Numbered from the stretch's first letter, positions 1 through 11,241 are shown. The stretch: 64,000 nucleotides of DNA from Orbaceae bacterium ESL0721 (GCA_029433365.1 JAQTHZ010000001.1:248001-312000), one strand, 5' to 3'. Numbers and translations: made by a program. The notes: generated from the sequence alone by a model not told the origin.

Positions 1-548
1 AATTTAAAATCTTTCCCAACCAATTGACGGGTTTTATAAACACGAGTGAGATCACCTGTGGCATCTTTTAGTGCAATAATATTTTTTATTTTTGATAAAC
101 GACCAACTGTTTCAGGTTTAAGATCGCTTCCAGTTCTACCTGGAACATTATAGAGAATTTGCGGGAGTGAGGAGTTTTCGGCAATGGCTTTAAAATGCTG
201 ATACATACCCTCTTGGGTCGGTTTATTATAGTAAGGCACAACAGTTAAACAACCAACTACACCAATATTTTCAACTTTATTGGTCAGTGCTATAGCCTCT
301 TTTGTTGCATTAGCACCTGTACCGGCAATAATATCAATGCGTCCATCTGCATACTCTAAAGTCTGTTTAATCACATCGATATGTTCATCATGATCTAATG
401 TAGCTGATTCACCCGTGGTACCTACCGAAATAATGGCTGAACTGCCACTTGTAATATGATATTCGACTAATTTTTTTAAGCTTACTCGATCTACTTTCCC
501 TTGCGAATCCATCGGGGTTACCATTGCAACAAGACTTCCTGTAAACAT
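1..548 (-). CDS. dapA: 4-hydroxy-tetrahydrodipicolinate synthase, C-terminus cut by window edge
   Basis: DapA condenses pyruvate with aspartate semialdehyde in the first committed step of lysine and diaminopimelate synthesis in the cytosol. The 182 visible residues follow E. coli DapA closely from the first codon: the substrate-binding SVGTTGES segment (Thr44, Thr45), Tyr133 in ILYNVPG, and Lys161 in ALKDATG, which forms the Schiff base with pyruvate. The start at 548 gives the same N-terminus as E. coli (MFTGS). The remaining roughly 110 residues lie before the window. The 190 bases upstream of the start hold no gene and probably contain the promoter. Confidence 0.96.
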   Translation of the reverse strand, partial: MFTGSLVAMVTPMDSQGKVDRVSLKKLVEYHITSGSSAIISVGTTGESATLDHDEHIDVIKQTLEYADGRIDIIAGTGANATKEAIALTNKVENIGVVGCLTVVPYYNKPTQEGMYQHFKAIAENSSLPQILYNVPGRTGSDLKPETVGRLSKIKNIIALKDATGDLTRVYKTRQLVGKDFK

Positions 549-740
549 AAAATAGACCTCTCATATTGGTAGTAATTGAATATTATTGTCAGTAATAGGC
601 TTTTTTATACACTTTTTTACAACAATAAATTCGGTATAAACGATAAAAAAATGTGTTGCCAGTATGCGATATTTACTTATTAAATTCAACTTTGTTATAA
701 AGGATTTATAGTATGAGTTCGATGATAATTTATATTTATA

Positions 741-1490
741 CTAAACGGGATTATCAATATCGATAAAGATCACCTCTAAATCATATTGATTTGCCAACCA
801 CTCCCCCAGTTTTGCCACCCCATATCGTTCAGTAGCGTGGTGACCTGCTGCATAAAAATTAATACCATATTCTCGTGCGATGTGGATAGTCCGCTCTGAA
901 ACTTCACCGGTAATAAAAGCCTCATATCCCTGAATTGCTGCATTTTCTATATAATCCTGCCCACCACCACTACACCATGCTATACGCTTAATTAATTCTG
1001 GCGCATTGGTATTTGAAGTGAGAGGTTCTCGATAGAGTTGTTGAGTAATTTTATCTTTTAATTGAGCTGCCGTTAAAGGTTTGTTTAACGTTCCAGTAAA
1101 TAGGAGATCTGTTATATTTTTGCGTGGATCTGGCTTGATATCAAGTAAATTAGCAAGCTGAGCATTATTACCTAATGTTGGGTGACCATCAAGTGGGAGA
1201 TGATAAGCAAATAGATTTATATCATGAGTTATTAAAGTTTTAATGCGCTGATATTTAATGCCGGTGATAGTCTCTGGTTCGTTTTTCCAGAAATAACCGT
1301 GATGAACAATAATGGCATCAGCATTCAATGCTACAGCTTTATCAATTAACAGCTGACATGCAGTTACGCCAGTTACTACTCTTTTTATATTAGAACGCCC
1401 CTGAACTTGAAGTCCATTAGGCGCATAATCGCGATATAGGTGGGTCTGAAGCTCCTGATTTATAATTTTTTCAAGTTCAAAATTCTGCAT
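741..1490 (-). CDS. ybgI: Nif3-like dinuclear metal centre protein (YbgI family)
   Basis: A 249-residue member of the Nif3/YbgI family, conserved proteins that form a hexameric ring with a two-metal site. In vivo function is not settled; it is often annotated GTP cyclohydrolase 1 type 2 homolog. Visible metal ligands are the HHGYFW motif (His63, His64), His97 in AYHLPLDGH, and the C-terminal GHHATER motif (His217, Glu221). Length matches E. coli YbgI (247). It stands alone between dapA and birA, with about 95 bases to birA. Family assignment is firm, function is not. Confidence 0.9.
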   Translation of the reverse strand: MQNFELEKIINQELQTHLYRDYAPNGLQVQGRSNIKRVVTGVTACQLLIDKAVALNADAIIVHHGYFWKNEPETITGIKYQRIKTLITHDINLFAYHLPLDGHPTLGNNAQLANLLDIKPDPRKNITDLLFTGTLNKPLTAAQLKDKITQQLYREPLTSNTNAPELIKRIAWCSGGGQDYIENAAIQGYEAFITGEVSERTIHIAREYGINFYAAGHHATERYGVAKLGEWLANQYDLEVIFIDIDNPV

Positions 1491-1585
1491 GGAATCCCCT
1501 TTTTATATATTCTATTTCACACTCTATTGTTAGATTGTCATGTTTTGTGCCATATAGAGATAACAGTTTAAAATCCTTGAGTATT

Positions 1586-2611
1586 CTAAGAGTCACTACG
1601 TAGCGATATTTCACCACCAATATAGGCTTTAGTTGAACCATCTTGTTCCAAAAGCAGCGCTCCTTGATCATTAATCCCTTTTGCGATGCCGCGAACTACC
1701 TCATCCCCTATAAGTAGCTTTACCTTACGATTCGCAAAATTATCCAATCGATTCCAATCTGTAATAAAAGGGGCTAAACCTGATTGCTCAAATTTAGTTA
1801 ATGCAATTTGTAGTGCATCTATAAGATTGGCAACTAATAGATTGCGATCTACTTTACCTAAATTTGCCCATGCTTGATTGACAACTGAGTTATCAGGATT
1901 TTTCATCATTATATTAATACCGATACCAATAATTGCATGCGCCATGTCACCTGCTTTACCTGTTAATTCAACTAAAATTCCCGCTAATTTTTTATCATTT
2001 AGATAGAGATCATTTGGCCATTTAACCTTAATATTTTGACCTGTTAATTTATTTAATGTATCCGCAACGGTTATACCAACAACTAAACTCATACCCATTG
2101 CCGCTGCTATACCTTGCTCTAATCGCCAATACATGGAGTAGTAGAGATTGCTGCCAAAAGGGGCAAACCACTGGCGCCCTCGCCTTCCACGTGCTTTTGA
2201 TTGGAATTCAGCAATACAACAGTCACCAGACTGTAACTGGTTAACTCGATCTAAAAGATATTGATTAGTTGAGTCAATGATAGGTAATAACTCAATTTGT
2301 CGCATCTTAGCAGTAGCACTATTTAGGTTATATTTAGTTAATTTACTTGTAGCTTCACATTGTAATGATCGATTATGTGATAAAGAGTAATCGTGAATTT
2401 TTTGAATATCTAATAGATCAAGCGGCGAATCTAAACAGTAACCTTTGCCCTGTATTGAGGATAAAGATAGCCCCCAACCACGTAAAATTTTAATGTATCG
2501 GTTAATACCTGCACGCGTTATACCAAACTGCGTCGCTAACTCTTCGCCTGAATGAAAATGACCATCAGCTAAAATCTTAACTAGTTTGAGTGGATTGCTG
2601 TGATTGCGCAT
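1586..2611 (-). CDS. birA: Bifunctional biotin ligase / biotin operon repressor
   Basis: BirA makes biotinyl-5'-AMP, biotinylates the carrier subunit of acetyl-CoA carboxylase and represses biotin synthesis genes. An N-terminal winged helix (GEELATQFGITRAGINRYI) precedes the ligase domain, which carries the biotinyl-AMP loop ARGRRGRQW, the KWPNDLY motif with the catalytic-site lysine, and LAGILVEL. The open frame extends upstream to 2674, but E. coli BirA aligns from MRNHSNPLKLVKIL, and an AGGA ribosome-binding site lies just before that ATG, so I use 2611. It then overlaps the end of the MFS gene by 35 bases, which implies co-transcription. Confidence 0.95.
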   Translation of the reverse strand: MRNHSNPLKLVKILADGHFHSGEELATQFGITRAGINRYIKILRGWGLSLSSIQGKGYCLDSPLDLLDIQKIHDYSLSHNRSLQCEATSKLTKYNLNSATAKMRQIELLPIIDSTNQYLLDRVNQLQSGDCCIAEFQSKARGRRGRQWFAPFGSNLYYSMYWRLEQGIAAAMGMSLVVGITVADTLNKLTGQNIKVKWPNDLYLNDKKLAGILVELTGKAGDMAHAIIGIGINIMMKNPDNSVVNQAWANLGKVDRNLLVANLIDALQIALTKFEQSGLAPFITDWNRLDNFANRKVKLLIGDEVVRGIAKGINDQGALLLEQDGSTKAYIGGEISLRSDS

Positions 2612-3728
2612 TGTTTCCTCTTTTGTATAGCAATAGAACAATATAAAAGAGCGAGATAAAAATAAAACTGACAAAAAGATATCGGTTATTGAATTTTTCC
2701 ATCGCTAACGAGATAACTGCTGGTGCAATTAGACTTCCTACAGTACTGATTAATAACATCGCTTGGTTCATTGCAACAATTTCCTGTTTTTTTACAGTAG
2801 CACAGGCCCAAGCCATCGCTAATGGGTAAAGAGTATAGCAACTTGCTCCCAATAAAATAATAGCAAGCAGATCATTAAAACCAACTATTAATAGGATTGA
2901 AGCAGCAATTAAAATTAAACCATCAATAATTAAAATAGTCCTTCGACCATATCTATCAGCACCAACACTCGCTGGAAACTGCGCAATTACACCGGATAAT
3001 ATTAATAAAATAATCCAGTTAGCAACACCATTATCGCTGTAACCTAAATGTGAATAGTAGGCGGGAAGTAGAGAGTAGAGTGATCCCAATAACATCCCTG
3101 CAACTATACAGCCAATAAGACCTAACCGCGCCTCTTTATGTAAAATCATCGAGATAATTTCAAATCCTCTTTTTTTGCGTTTTGGAAGTTGATAGTGGGT
3201 TAAAAGAATAAAGAGGATCGCAAGTCCCATCAGTATAGCAATAACGAAACTAAAATAGAGTATCTCATTTGGAAAGTATTGCAGTAATACTTGACCTAAT
3301 AATGTACCTAAATAGTAGATAGTCATATAGACTGCTAACAGTTTACCGCGCGTATGAAGTGTACCAGTTACCAAAACACAGCTCTCAACAACTACCCAAG
3401 TAATAGAGCAAGCAATACCAATTAAGAGTCGCCAAAAAGCCCAGCTATAAAAATCGATGGATAGACTCAATCCCACAGTTGCGATGGCAAAAAGTAGACA
3501 GGTATAAGCATAAGTATGTCTTGCAGTTAATTTTTGGATAAACCAGTTGGCAACAATGGTACCTATCAAGTTACCGACAAAATAGATTGATCCAATTAAT
3601 CCAATTTGCCAGACAGGGAATTCATTATGAACCATCCATAAAGGGACTTGTGTATTAAGTGCTGATAATGAAATTGTGACAAAAGTTAAACTGACCAATA
3701 ATAAAATAAATGAATAAGATCGTTTCAT
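2577..3728 (-). CDS. ycaD: MFS transporter, YcaD-like
   Basis: A 383-residue inner-membrane protein of the major facilitator superfamily with about twelve hydrophobic segments. It aligns along its whole length with E. coli YcaD: an LNTQVPLW-type N-terminus, SIYFVGNLIGT, WVVVESCVL, YYLGTLLGQ, DRYGRR in the second-half loop, and YPLAMAWACA followed by NQAMLL near the end. The substrate of this family is unknown. The gene ends inside the start of birA on the same strand, so the two are probably one transcript. The 105 bases between it and murB are very AT-rich and hold no gene. Confidence 0.85.
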   Translation of the reverse strand: MKRSYSFILLLVSLTFVTISLSALNTQVPLWMVHNEFPVWQIGLIGSIYFVGNLIGTIVANWFIQKLTARHTYAYTCLLFAIATVGLSLSIDFYSWAFWRLLIGIACSITWVVVESCVLVTGTLHTRGKLLAVYMTIYYLGTLLGQVLLQYFPNEILYFSFVIAILMGLAILFILLTHYQLPKRKKRGFEIISMILHKEARLGLIGCIVAGMLLGSLYSLLPAYYSHLGYSDNGVANWIILLILSGVIAQFPASVGADRYGRRTILIIDGLILIAASILLIVGFNDLLAIILLGASCYTLYPLAMAWACATVKKQEIVAMNQAMLLISTVGSLIAPAVISLAMEKFNNRYLFVSFIFISLFYIVLLLYKRGNNAQSQQSTQTS

Positions 3729-3833
3729 TTAATATACCTTATATAATTTGTAGATATATGTAATTAAATAATATAGTTAACTTTATTTTAATTTTTTAAT
3801 AATTATAAACTTTTATTTAACATACATATAAAT

Positions 3834-4853
3834 TTACTCTTTTAAAAACTTATCGGCATCGACTTCGCCTAACTTGTCTATAAACCGGATTTCGGGAGAG
3901 AGCTTGACGGAAAATTTTTGGTTAACTGTAGCGCATATATATCGGGCAAGATTAACCACATCTTGCGATGTTGCGTTATCTTTATTGACCAAAACTAATG
4001 CATGCTTTTGATCTACCGCTGCGCCCCCAATTTGGTAGCCTTTTAATCCAGATTGATCAATCAACCAACCTGCTGAAAGTTTATATTGATCATCTTTTTG
4101 ATGATAGATTGGCATATCAGGATAATCAACTAATAACCTATCTACATCCTCACGACAAACAACTGGATTCTTAAAAAAGCTACCGGCATTACCGAGCATA
4201 GTAGGATCAGGTAATTTGCTTCGTCTAACTTTAGTTACAGTCTCATAAATCAATCTAGAAGTGACATTGTCACCTTCTAGATTTTTCAACTCACCATAAC
4301 TTAAATTAGGTCGCCACTTTTTGGCTAACCGTAGTTCAACAGATATAACAGCATAGTTTTTAACAAATTTATGTTTAAAGATACTATCACGATAACCATA
4401 TTCACCATCAGTAACCGTCACTTTTTTACCTGTTGTTAGCTCTAAAAGAGTAACCTTACCAGCTACTTGTTTTAATTCAACACCATATGCACCAATATTT
4501 TGTATTGCAGCTGATCCAATACAGCCGGGGATGAGCGCTAAATTTTCAAGTCCCGGAATCTGATTTTGAATTGTATATTCAACAACGTGATGCCACTTTT
4601 CACCTGCACCAACTTCTAAAATCCATTCTGATTCAGTCTCTTGGAGAGAGATGCCACCAATACGATTTACAATGATTACCCCTGCAAAATCAGAGACAAA
4701 AAGGGAGTTGCTCGCCTCGCCAATAATAAGAGCAGGTAAGTTGGCAGCTTGAGCCTCTTGCCATGCGCAAAGTAGTGCTTGGACAGAATCAACAGTGATA
4801 ACCTGTTTAGCATATACATCAAGACCAAACGTATTGGGGATATTTTGTCTCAT
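3834..4853 (-). CDS. murB: UDP-N-acetylenolpyruvoylglucosamine reductase
   Basis: MurB reduces UDP-GlcNAc-enolpyruvate to UDP-MurNAc with NADPH and FAD, the second step of peptidoglycan precursor synthesis. Visible signatures are the N-terminal NTFGLDVYAK, FAD-binding LIPGCIGSAAIQNIGAYG, YGYRDSIFK, and the catalytic GNAGSFFKNPV with Ser in GSFFKNP. Length (339) matches the type I enzymes of enteric bacteria (342). A GTG directly precedes the ATG; the ATG is preferred because it overlaps the tex stop in a TGATG arrangement, which indicates translational coupling with tex. Confidence 0.95.
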   Translation of the reverse strand: MRQNIPNTFGLDVYAKQVITVDSVQALLCAWQEAQAANLPALIIGEASNSLFVSDFAGVIIVNRIGGISLQETESEWILEVGAGEKWHHVVEYTIQNQIPGLENLALIPGCIGSAAIQNIGAYGVELKQVAGKVTLLELTTGKKVTVTDGEYGYRDSIFKHKFVKNYAVISVELRLAKKWRPNLSYGELKNLEGDNVTSRLIYETVTKVRRSKLPDPTMLGNAGSFFKNPVVCREDVDRLLVDYPDMPIYHQKDDQYKLSAGWLIDQSGLKGYQIGGAAVDQKHALVLVNKDNATSQDVVNLARYICATVNQKFSVKLSPEIRFIDKLGEVDADKFLKE

Positions 4854-7174
4854 CACTTATTCCCTTTTTTAAATGCGGCAGCAAAAGCGTTACCCATGGC
4901 ACTACTCATCCCACCACCGTTGGTGCTATTTGGTTGTGAGCTATGAGATGATCTAGATTTTGATGCTGTTGAATCTGTTTTACTGCCCTTCTGCATAGTC
5001 TGTTTATCATCTAGCCGCATCGTTAATGCGATACGTTTACGCGGTATATCAACTTCAACCACTTTAACTTTAACAATATCACCAGTCTTAACTACCGTTC
5101 TTGGATCATCAACAAAGCGATCCGCTAGTGCTGAAATATGGACTAATCCATCTTGGTGAACACCAATATCAACAAAGGCACCAAAATTGGTCACATTTGT
5201 TACCGTTCCCTCCATAATCATGCCTAGTTTAAGATCATTTAAGGTTTCGATATTTTCTGCAAATTGGGCAGTTTTAAATTCGGGTCTTGGATCGCGTCCT
5301 GGTTTATCAAGCTCTTTAATAATATCGGTAACAGTTGGTACCCCAAAATGGTCATCAACATAATCAACAGCTTTAAGAGATTTTAAAAATTCACTATCGC
5401 CTAAAATAGATTTTAATGATCTATCACTTTGTGCAAGAATTCGTTCAACAACTGGGTAAGCTTCAGGGTGGACTGCCGACGCATCTAAAGGGTTATCGCC
5501 GTTCATGATACGTAGGAATCCAGCGCACTGCTCAAATGCTTTAGGACCTAAACGAGAAACCTTTAAGAGCTGTTTACGGTTGGTGAACTGCCCTTGCGTA
5601 TTACGGTAATCAACAATATTTTGCGCGATAACTCGATTTAGCCCCGCAATACGGGAGAGTAACATCACTGAAGCTGTGTTGAGGTTAACGCCAACAGCAT
5701 TAACGCCATCTTCAACGACAGTATCTAGTTTTTTAGCCAACTGAACTTGACTTACATCATGTTGATATTGCCCAACACCAATCGATTTAGGATCAATCTT
5801 AACCAGTTCAGCTAAAGGATCTTGTAGGCGACGGGCAATCGATACTGCGCCACGTAGTGAAACATCGAGATCAGGGAACTCAAGCGCAGCAAGTTCAGAG
5901 GCAGAGTAGACCGATGCACCTGCTTCACTCACAATCACTTTTTGACCAGTAACATCAGGGTATTTTTTCTGTACATCTAAATAGAAACGTTCTGTCTCGC
6001 GTGATGCCGTGCCGTTACCAATAGCGACAAGTTCAACATTATATTTAAGGCAAAGTGCAGCGACAACCATAGCTGCTTTATCAGCCTGACCAGTATGCGG
6101 GTAGATTGTTTCAGTCGCGACCAGTTTACCAATTGCATCAACTACAGCAATTTTAACCCCTGTACGGAGCCCTGGATCCATCCCCATTGTCACTTTCATA
6201 CCAGCAGGGGCTGCCATTAACATGTCGTGTAAATTGGCTGCAAATACATTGATCGCTTCTGCTTCCGCATTTTCACGCAAAGTGGTCATCAATTCCGTTT
6301 CCATATGCATTAAGATTTTAATGCGCCATGTCCAATTAATTACTGCTCTACGCCACTTATCAGCCGGTTGATCACTTAATTGCACAGTGAGATGTTCACG
6401 GATAATAGTTTCACAATAGCTCTCTTTAGGCGGTTCGTCAAAATGGGGATCAGCATTAAGTGAGAGCTGTAAAAAACCCTCATTACGACCGCGGAACATT
6501 GCAAGCGCACGGTGAGATGGTACTTTAGAGATAAGTTCATTTTGTGCAAAATAGTCTCGGAATTTTGCCCCTTCCTCCTCTTTACCTGTAACAACTTGTG
6601 AAACTAGATGGGCATTGTGCCAGAGATAGTGCCGAATTTTTGCTAACAGAGCAGCATCTTCAGCAAAACGTTCCATCAAGATATAACGTGCTCCATCAAG
6701 TGCCGCTTTACTATCTGCTACCCCTTTATCTACATTAATATAACTGACAGCTTCATTATCAGGATCTAAAATTGGATTATTCCATAAGGCATCAGCAAGC
6801 GGTTCAAGTCCTGCTTCAATCGCAATCTGACCTCGAGTACGTCGTTTTGGTTTATAAGGGAGATAGAGATCCTCTAATTCGGTTTTACTTAATGTCTTAC
6901 TGATTTGATTAGCTAATTCTGCTGTTAATTTACCTTGCTCATCTATCGATTTTAAGATGGTCTGTTTACGATCTTCCAGTTCACGTAGATAGCTTAATCG
7001 ACTATCAAGATTACGTAACTGTGTATCATCAAGCCCACCGGTTACCTCTTTACGGTAACGGGCAATAAATGGGACTGTACTACCTTCATCTAAAAGTTGA
7101 ATGGCTGCTAAAACTTGTGCTGGTTTTACGGTGAGTTCATTCGCTATAATATGGCTAATTTGATTATTTATCAT
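4853..7174 (-). CDS. tex: Tex/YhgF RNA-binding transcription accessory protein
   Basis: A 773-residue Tex homolog, a cytosolic nucleic-acid-binding protein linked to transcription and growth-stress tolerance. Domain order is as in the family: helical N-terminal region, a YqgF-type RNase-H-like fold ([16 protein letters not shown]) near residue 330, helix-hairpin-helix repeats ([17 protein letters not shown] and [17 protein letters not shown]) near 500 to 550, and an S1 domain ([16 protein letters not shown]) near 655 to 725. A Ser-rich tail follows. It is divergent from greB across about 50 bases, the same arrangement as in E. coli, and upstream of and coupled to murB. Confidence 0.95.
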   Translation of the reverse strand: MINNQISHIIANELTVKPAQVLAAIQLLDEGSTVPFIARYRKEVTGGLDDTQLRNLDSRLSYLRELEDRKQTILKSIDEQGKLTAELANQISKTLSKTELEDLYLPYKPKRRTRGQIAIEAGLEPLADALWNNPILDPDNEAVSYINVDKGVADSKAALDGARYILMERFAEDAALLAKIRHYLWHNAHLVSQVVTGKEEEGAKFRDYFAQNELISKVPSHRALAMFRGRNEGFLQLSLNADPHFDEPPKESYCETIIREHLTVQLSDQPADKWRRAVINWTWRIKILMHMETELMTTLRENAEAEAINVFAANLHDMLMAAPAGMKVTMGMDPGLRTGVKIAVVDAIGKLVATETIYPHTGQADKAAMVVAALCLKYNVELVAIGNGTASRETERFYLDVQKKYPDVTGQKVIVSEAGASVYSASELAALEFPDLDVSLRGAVSIARRLQDPLAELVKIDPKSIGVGQYQHDVSQVQLAKKLDTVVEDGVNAVGVNLNTASVMLLSRIAGLNRVIAQNIVDYRNTQGQFTNRKQLLKVSRLGPKAFEQCAGFLRIMNGDNPLDASAVHPEAYPVVERILAQSDRSLKSILGDSEFLKSLKAVDYVDDHFGVPTVTDIIKELDKPGRDPRPEFKTAQFAENIETLNDLKLGMIMEGTVTNVTNFGAFVDIGVHQDGLVHISALADRFVDDPRTVVKTGDIVKVKVVEVDIPRKRIALTMRLDDKQTMQKGSKTDSTASKSRSSHSSQPNSTNGGGMSSAMGNAFAAAFKKGNK

Positions 7175-7226
7175 GATATTCCAATATCTTTGTACACTTT
7201 AAATAGGAACAATATAAATATTAATA

Positions 7227-7703
7227 ATGAAAAACAGTAATTATATAACAAGAGAAGGCTATTTGGCACTCGATCATGAATTGAAATATTTATGGCGAGA
7301 GGAGCGACCAAAAGTGACGCAGATGGTTGCCGATGCAGCAGCAATGGGAGATCGGAGTGAAAATGCTGAATATATTTATGGTAAAAGACGATTACGAGAG
7401 ATCGATAGACGAGTCCGTTTTTTAAGCAAACGGTTAGATTCATTAACCATCGTCGATTATGATCCAAGACAGGAGGGTAAAATCTTTTTTGGTGCTTGGG
7501 TAAAAATTGAAGATGATGTGGGTAATATTCAGACTCTACGCATTGTCGGGAGTGATGAGTTTGATCCTAAAAAAGGGTGGATTTCAATTAATAGCCCCGT
7601 TGCCAGAGCACTAATTGGGCATAAAGTTGATGATGAAATTACAGTAATAACGCCAAATGGGAAAACGTTTTATTACATTATTGAAATTAGCTATAATGCG
7701 TAG
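7227..7703 (+). CDS. greB: Transcript cleavage factor GreB
   Basis: GreB inserts its coiled coil into the secondary channel of RNA polymerase and stimulates cleavage of backtracked transcripts. The 158-residue product aligns with E. coli GreB throughout: TREGYLALDHEL, LWREERPKVTQMV, GDRSENAEYIYGKRRLREIDRRVRFL with the acidic tip residues in DRSENAEY, QEGKIFFGAWV, and a C-terminal globular domain. WREERP and the spacing distinguish it from GreA. It is divergent from tex and followed 38 bases later by gmk on the same strand. Confidence 0.96.
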   Translation: MKNSNYITREGYLALDHELKYLWREERPKVTQMVADAAAMGDRSENAEYIYGKRRLREIDRRVRFLSKRLDSLTIVDYDPRQEGKIFFGAWVKIEDDVGNIQTLRIVGSDEFDPKKGWISINSPVARALIGHKVDDEITVITPNGKTFYYIIEISYNA

Positions 7704-7741
7704 ATGACAAACAATATGTAATAAAATAAGAGTTATAAGGT

Positions 7742-8365
7742 ATGTCAAAAGGGACACTTTTTATTATTTCTGCACCAAGTGGTGCCGGCAAATCAAGTTT
7801 AATTCAAGCTTACTTAAAACAGCAAAATCTTACACCAGCCAAAGTATCTATTTCACATACAACGCGGCTACCTCGACCTGGCGAAAAACATGGTGAACAT
7901 TACTACTTTGTCGATAATGATCAATTTAATACATTAATTAACAGTGATGCTTTTGTTGAACATGCTCATGTTTTCGACCACTATTATGGTACATCCAAAG
8001 CAGAAATTGAGCAGAGTTTAGCGCAAGGTATGAATGTTTTTTTAGATATTGATTGGCAAGGTGCAAAGCAGGTTCAAAAAATCATGCCTAAAGCAAAAAC
8101 GATCTTTATCCTTCCCCCTTCCCTTGCAGAATTAGAAAAACGGTTAATTAAACGAGGGCAAGATAGTGATGGAGTTATCCAAAAAAGGATGAGAAAAGCG
8201 CGTTCTGAAATGTCACACTACAACAATTATGATTATTTAATTGTTAATGATGATTTTAATGAATCATTACAATCTCTTAGTGATATTATTAAAGCCGCTG
8301 GTTTAGAACAGGAGAGACAGGCAGAGAGATATCAATCATTACTGACTGAACTTTTAAAAGAGTAA
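7742..8365 (+). CDS. gmk: Guanylate kinase
   Basis: Gmk phosphorylates GMP to GDP with ATP. At 207 residues it has the family length. Visible elements are the Walker A loop [10 protein letters not shown] near residue 10, the GMP-binding [16 protein letters not shown] with its Arg and Tyr contacts, [12 protein letters not shown], and the lid region [21 protein letters not shown]. An AAGG-type ribosome-binding site precedes the ATG. It shares a strand with greB, 38 bases apart, and ends at a strong bidirectional hairpin terminator shared with the facing glk. Confidence 0.96.
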   Translation: MSKGTLFIISAPSGAGKSSLIQAYLKQQNLTPAKVSISHTTRLPRPGEKHGEHYYFVDNDQFNTLINSDAFVEHAHVFDHYYGTSKAEIEQSLAQGMNVFLDIDWQGAKQVQKIMPKAKTIFILPPSLAELEKRLIKRGQDSDGVIQKRMRKARSEMSHYNNYDYLIVNDDFNESLQSLSDIIKAAGLEQERQAERYQSLLTELLKE

Positions 8366-8383
8366 AAAAAGCAAATTTTTAAA

Positions 8384-8417
8384 AACCCACTCATTAAGTT
8401 TATTTAATGAGTGGGTT
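8384..8417. terminator. Bidirectional rho-independent terminator between gmk and glk
   Basis: A perfect 14-bp stem (arms 8384-8397 and 8404-8417, starting AACCCACTC) with a 6-base loop lies between two convergent genes. U-rich runs follow on both strands, so it can end gmk and glk transcripts. Confidence 0.9.
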
Positions 8418-8435
8418 AATATTTTCGGTATTAAA

Positions 8436-9413
8436 CTATTTCAAATTCAGACTATTTCGTAAATAGATGCCGGCACCAAGTAGACCCGGATCACTATGCG
8501 TAATCAAATAGACAGGGATTTTTTTAAGTAGATAGGACATGCGACCTTTATTTTCAAATGCAGCCCTAAAAGGGGAAGCTTTAAAAAATTCGATAAATCT
8601 TGGCACGATACCCCCTGCAATATAGACGCCACCTTGAGTGTTTAGAGTTAGCGCTAAATTACCACCAAATCGCCCCATAAAAGTACAAAATAGTGTTAAT
8701 GTTTGATGGCAAATATTGCAACTATTTGTTAATGCTCTTTCTACAATAATGTCAGGTGTTAACTCTTGTTGTGGTCTATTATGAATTGATAAAAGCGCAT
8801 TGTAGATATTAACAATGCCTCTACCAGATAAAAAACGTTCAGCTGAAACGCGTCCATATTTTTTACGCATTTCAATTAATACTTTATCTTCGATCTCATT
8901 AGTCATTGGTAACTCTACATGGCCACCCTCACCTGATAAACTGATCCATTGATTATTATATTTAATGAGATGCGAAACACCAAGTCCTGTACCAGCTCCA
9001 TAAATAGCTATAGGAAACTGCTCATTAGGATCACCACCGTCTATTTTCACATAATCTTGCTGAGTTAATTGCGGAACCGAAAAGGAGACAGCAGTAAAAT
9101 CATTAATTACCTCTAACCGTTTAAGATTAAGTGCTGCTATTAATTGTGAGCGGGAAAAGGATAAACTATTGTTGGTCATCTCAACACGATCAGTTCCATC
9201 TATGGGGCATGCAATTGCAATACATGCGCTATTGATACCAACTGATTGTGACTCAATATAATTTTTAATTAAAGTTAAGAGATCATGATCTGGGTCTATC
9301 TCAATTTTTGTTATTGCTGATAGTTCGCCTGTTTGAATATTAAATAGAGCAAATCGAGCATTAGTTCCACCTATATCAGTCACTAACGCATAATCGGTCA
9401 ATAATTGAGTCAT
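8436..9413 (-). CDS. glk: Glucokinase
   Basis: Glk phosphorylates free intracellular glucose with ATP. ATP-binding DIGGTNARFALF lies near the N-terminus, the bacterial glucokinase motif GAGTGLGVSHL follows, then GEGGHVELP with a catalytic-site Glu and His, and GGVYIAGGIVP. The open frame runs to 9485, inside corA, but homologs begin at MTQLLTDYALVTD, so the ATG at 9413 is chosen, giving about 325 residues (E. coli 321). It lies 32 bases downstream of corA on the same strand, so co-transcription is possible. Confidence 0.93.
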   Translation of the reverse strand: MTQLLTDYALVTDIGGTNARFALFNIQTGELSAITKIEIDPDHDLLTLIKNYIESQSVGINSACIAIACPIDGTDRVEMTNNSLSFSRSQLIAALNLKRLEVINDFTAVSFSVPQLTQQDYVKIDGGDPNEQFPIAIYGAGTGLGVSHLIKYNNQWISLSGEGGHVELPMTNEIEDKVLIEMRKKYGRVSAERFLSGRGIVNIYNALLSIHNRPQQELTPDIIVERALTNSCNICHQTLTLFCTFMGRFGGNLALTLNTQGGVYIAGGIVPRFIEFFKASPFRAAFENKGRMSYLLKKIPVYLITHSDPGLLGAGIYLRNSLNLK

Positions 9414-9444
9414 TTTTACTTCACTACCCTTGCTGTTAACTTTT

Positions 9445-10389
9445 CTATAACCATTTCTTTGCTTTAAAATAGATATAAGGTGCAATACCTGCTAATAACA
9501 TTAACCCTAAAGCAAAAGGGTAACCATATGTCCAGCTAAGCTCTGGCATCACCTCAAAGTTCATACCATAAGATGAAGCAACTACAGTTGGCGGTAAAAA
9601 GACCACTGATACTACCGAGAAAATTTTAATAATGCGACTCTGTTCAATATTGATAAAACTTGTCGCTGCCTGCATTAAAAAATTTACTTTTTGGAATAGC
9701 GACTCATTATGTGGAATCAGTGACTCAATATCTCTAATCACTTCTCGAGCTTGCTCTAATTGATCGGCAGGCATTTTGACACGACGTACAATATAGTTTA
9801 TTGCTCGTTGGCTATCCATTAAACAGAGTCTGACCTTCCATGCGGTATCTTCAAGTTCTGCTAATGAAGTTATCGCTTCATCATAATGTTCTTGTGCAGA
9901 ACGATCCATAATGATTAAACTTAACTCTTCAAGTTCACTATAAATATTCTCAATTTGGTCGGCTAACTGTTCTACTTTTACTTCAAAAAGATCGAGGAGA
10001 ACTTCATAGGCATTACCATCAACCATACTTTGGTAACGTGATCGCATGCGATAGAGACGAAAAGCGGGTAACTCCCTCTCTCTAAGGGTAAAGAGTCGCC
10101 CATTATGAATGGTAAAAGCTACTGTTGAGTTACCAGCACGATCTTCTGCATCTTCATAAAAAAAGAAGGAGTGAACATGCAATCCTTCATTATCTTCGAA
10201 GAAACGAGCCGATGCTTCAATATCATCTAACTCTATACTGGTAGCTAAATTTTGACCTAAATGCGTTAATACAAAGTCGCGATCTTCTTCTTCTGGCGCA
10301 ACTAAATCAACCCATATTGCATCCTTAATATTGCCTTCGTCATTAATCTTTACTAACTGTTTGTGTTTTAATCCAAACGCATTAATCAT
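9445..10389 (-). CDS. corA: Magnesium/cobalt transporter CorA
   Basis: CorA is a pentameric inner-membrane Mg2+ channel. The 314-residue product is nearly collinear with E. coli CorA (316): a large cytosolic domain containing [11 protein letters not shown] and [20 protein letters not shown], a long stalk helix, then two transmembrane helices near the C-terminus with the signature YGMNFE (GMN) at the pore mouth, ending KAKKWL. A 300-base divergent region separates it from ssb. Confidence 0.96.
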   Translation of the reverse strand: MINAFGLKHKQLVKINDEGNIKDAIWVDLVAPEEEDRDFVLTHLGQNLATSIELDDIEASARFFEDNEGLHVHSFFFYEDAEDRAGNSTVAFTIHNGRLFTLRERELPAFRLYRMRSRYQSMVDGNAYEVLLDLFEVKVEQLADQIENIYSELEELSLIIMDRSAQEHYDEAITSLAELEDTAWKVRLCLMDSQRAINYIVRRVKMPADQLEQAREVIRDIESLIPHNESLFQKVNFLMQAATSFINIEQSRIIKIFSVVSVVFLPPTVVASSYGMNFEVMPELSWTYGYPFALGLMLLAGIAPYIYFKAKKWL

Positions 10390-10688
10390 AAGGCCTCCTT
10401 TTTGGGATATTGAATAAATTTCGTATTAATAGCATTAGAAAAGTGATTGCATTATACCCGTTATAAGGCAAAATTCCTATGAAACTTGCATAACTAATTT
10501 TAACCAAATGTTTATTAACTAATCAGTTATATTGGCGGCTGTAATGACTTTTTGATAAGAGAGAAAATTGTCATTAAAAAATGGATAACAGCTCCCAATC
10601 TAATATTAAATTCAATGCTGTTATTTTGCTATCATGCTACAATGTTGCACTTAGTCGCTTATTATATGAATATTGTTAGGAGTTTATA

Positions 10689-11192
10689 ATGGCAAATCGA
10701 GGTATAAATAAAGTCATTTTGGTAGGTAATGTAGGGCAAGATCCTGAAATTCGTTATTTACCAAATGGTAATGCAGTTGCAAATATGAGTATTGCAACAT
10801 CGGAATCATGGAAAGATAAACAGACTGGTGAGACAAAAGATCGTACTGAATGGCACCGTATTGTAGTATTTGGCAAACTTGCTGAAATAGTTGGTGAATA
10901 TGTTAAAAAAGGCTCACAAATCTATCTCGAAGGTCAATTACAGACTCGTAAATGGCAAGATCAAGCCGGTGTAGAACGCTATACTACAGAGATAGTTATC
11001 AATCCGATGGGTGGTACATTACAAATTTTAGGATCACGTAATTCAGCAAATATGTCAGACGATGGTAACTGGGGTCAAAGTACTAATAATAACTCTTCTG
11101 CTCCACGTCAAACTAAACCAACTGCTCCATCTGCACCCGCACCAAAATCAGCTGAACCACCAATGGATTTTGATGACGATATCCCATTTTAA
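10689..11192 (+). CDS. ssb: Single-stranded DNA-binding protein
   Basis: SSB coats single-stranded DNA in replication, recombination and repair and recruits partners through its tail. The OB fold covers roughly residues 1 to 112 ([44 protein letters not shown]). A Pro/Ser/Asn-rich linker follows, then the conserved acidic tip [16 protein letters not shown] precedes the ATG. The divergent neighbour is corA rather than uvrA as in E. coli. A TACAAT at 10638-10643 could be a -10 box, but no good -35 is visible. Confidence 0.97.
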   Translation: MANRGINKVILVGNVGQDPEIRYLPNGNAVANMSIATSESWKDKQTGETKDRTEWHRIVVFGKLAEIVGEYVKKGSQIYLEGQLQTRKWQDQAGVERYTTEIVINPMGGTLQILGSRNSANMSDDGNWGQSTNNNSSAPRQTKPTAPSAPAPKSAEPPMDFDDDIPF

Positions 11193-11241
11193 CTGTTTAT
11201 AATCTCAATTAGTCATCTTATAAAGATTAAACAATGATATT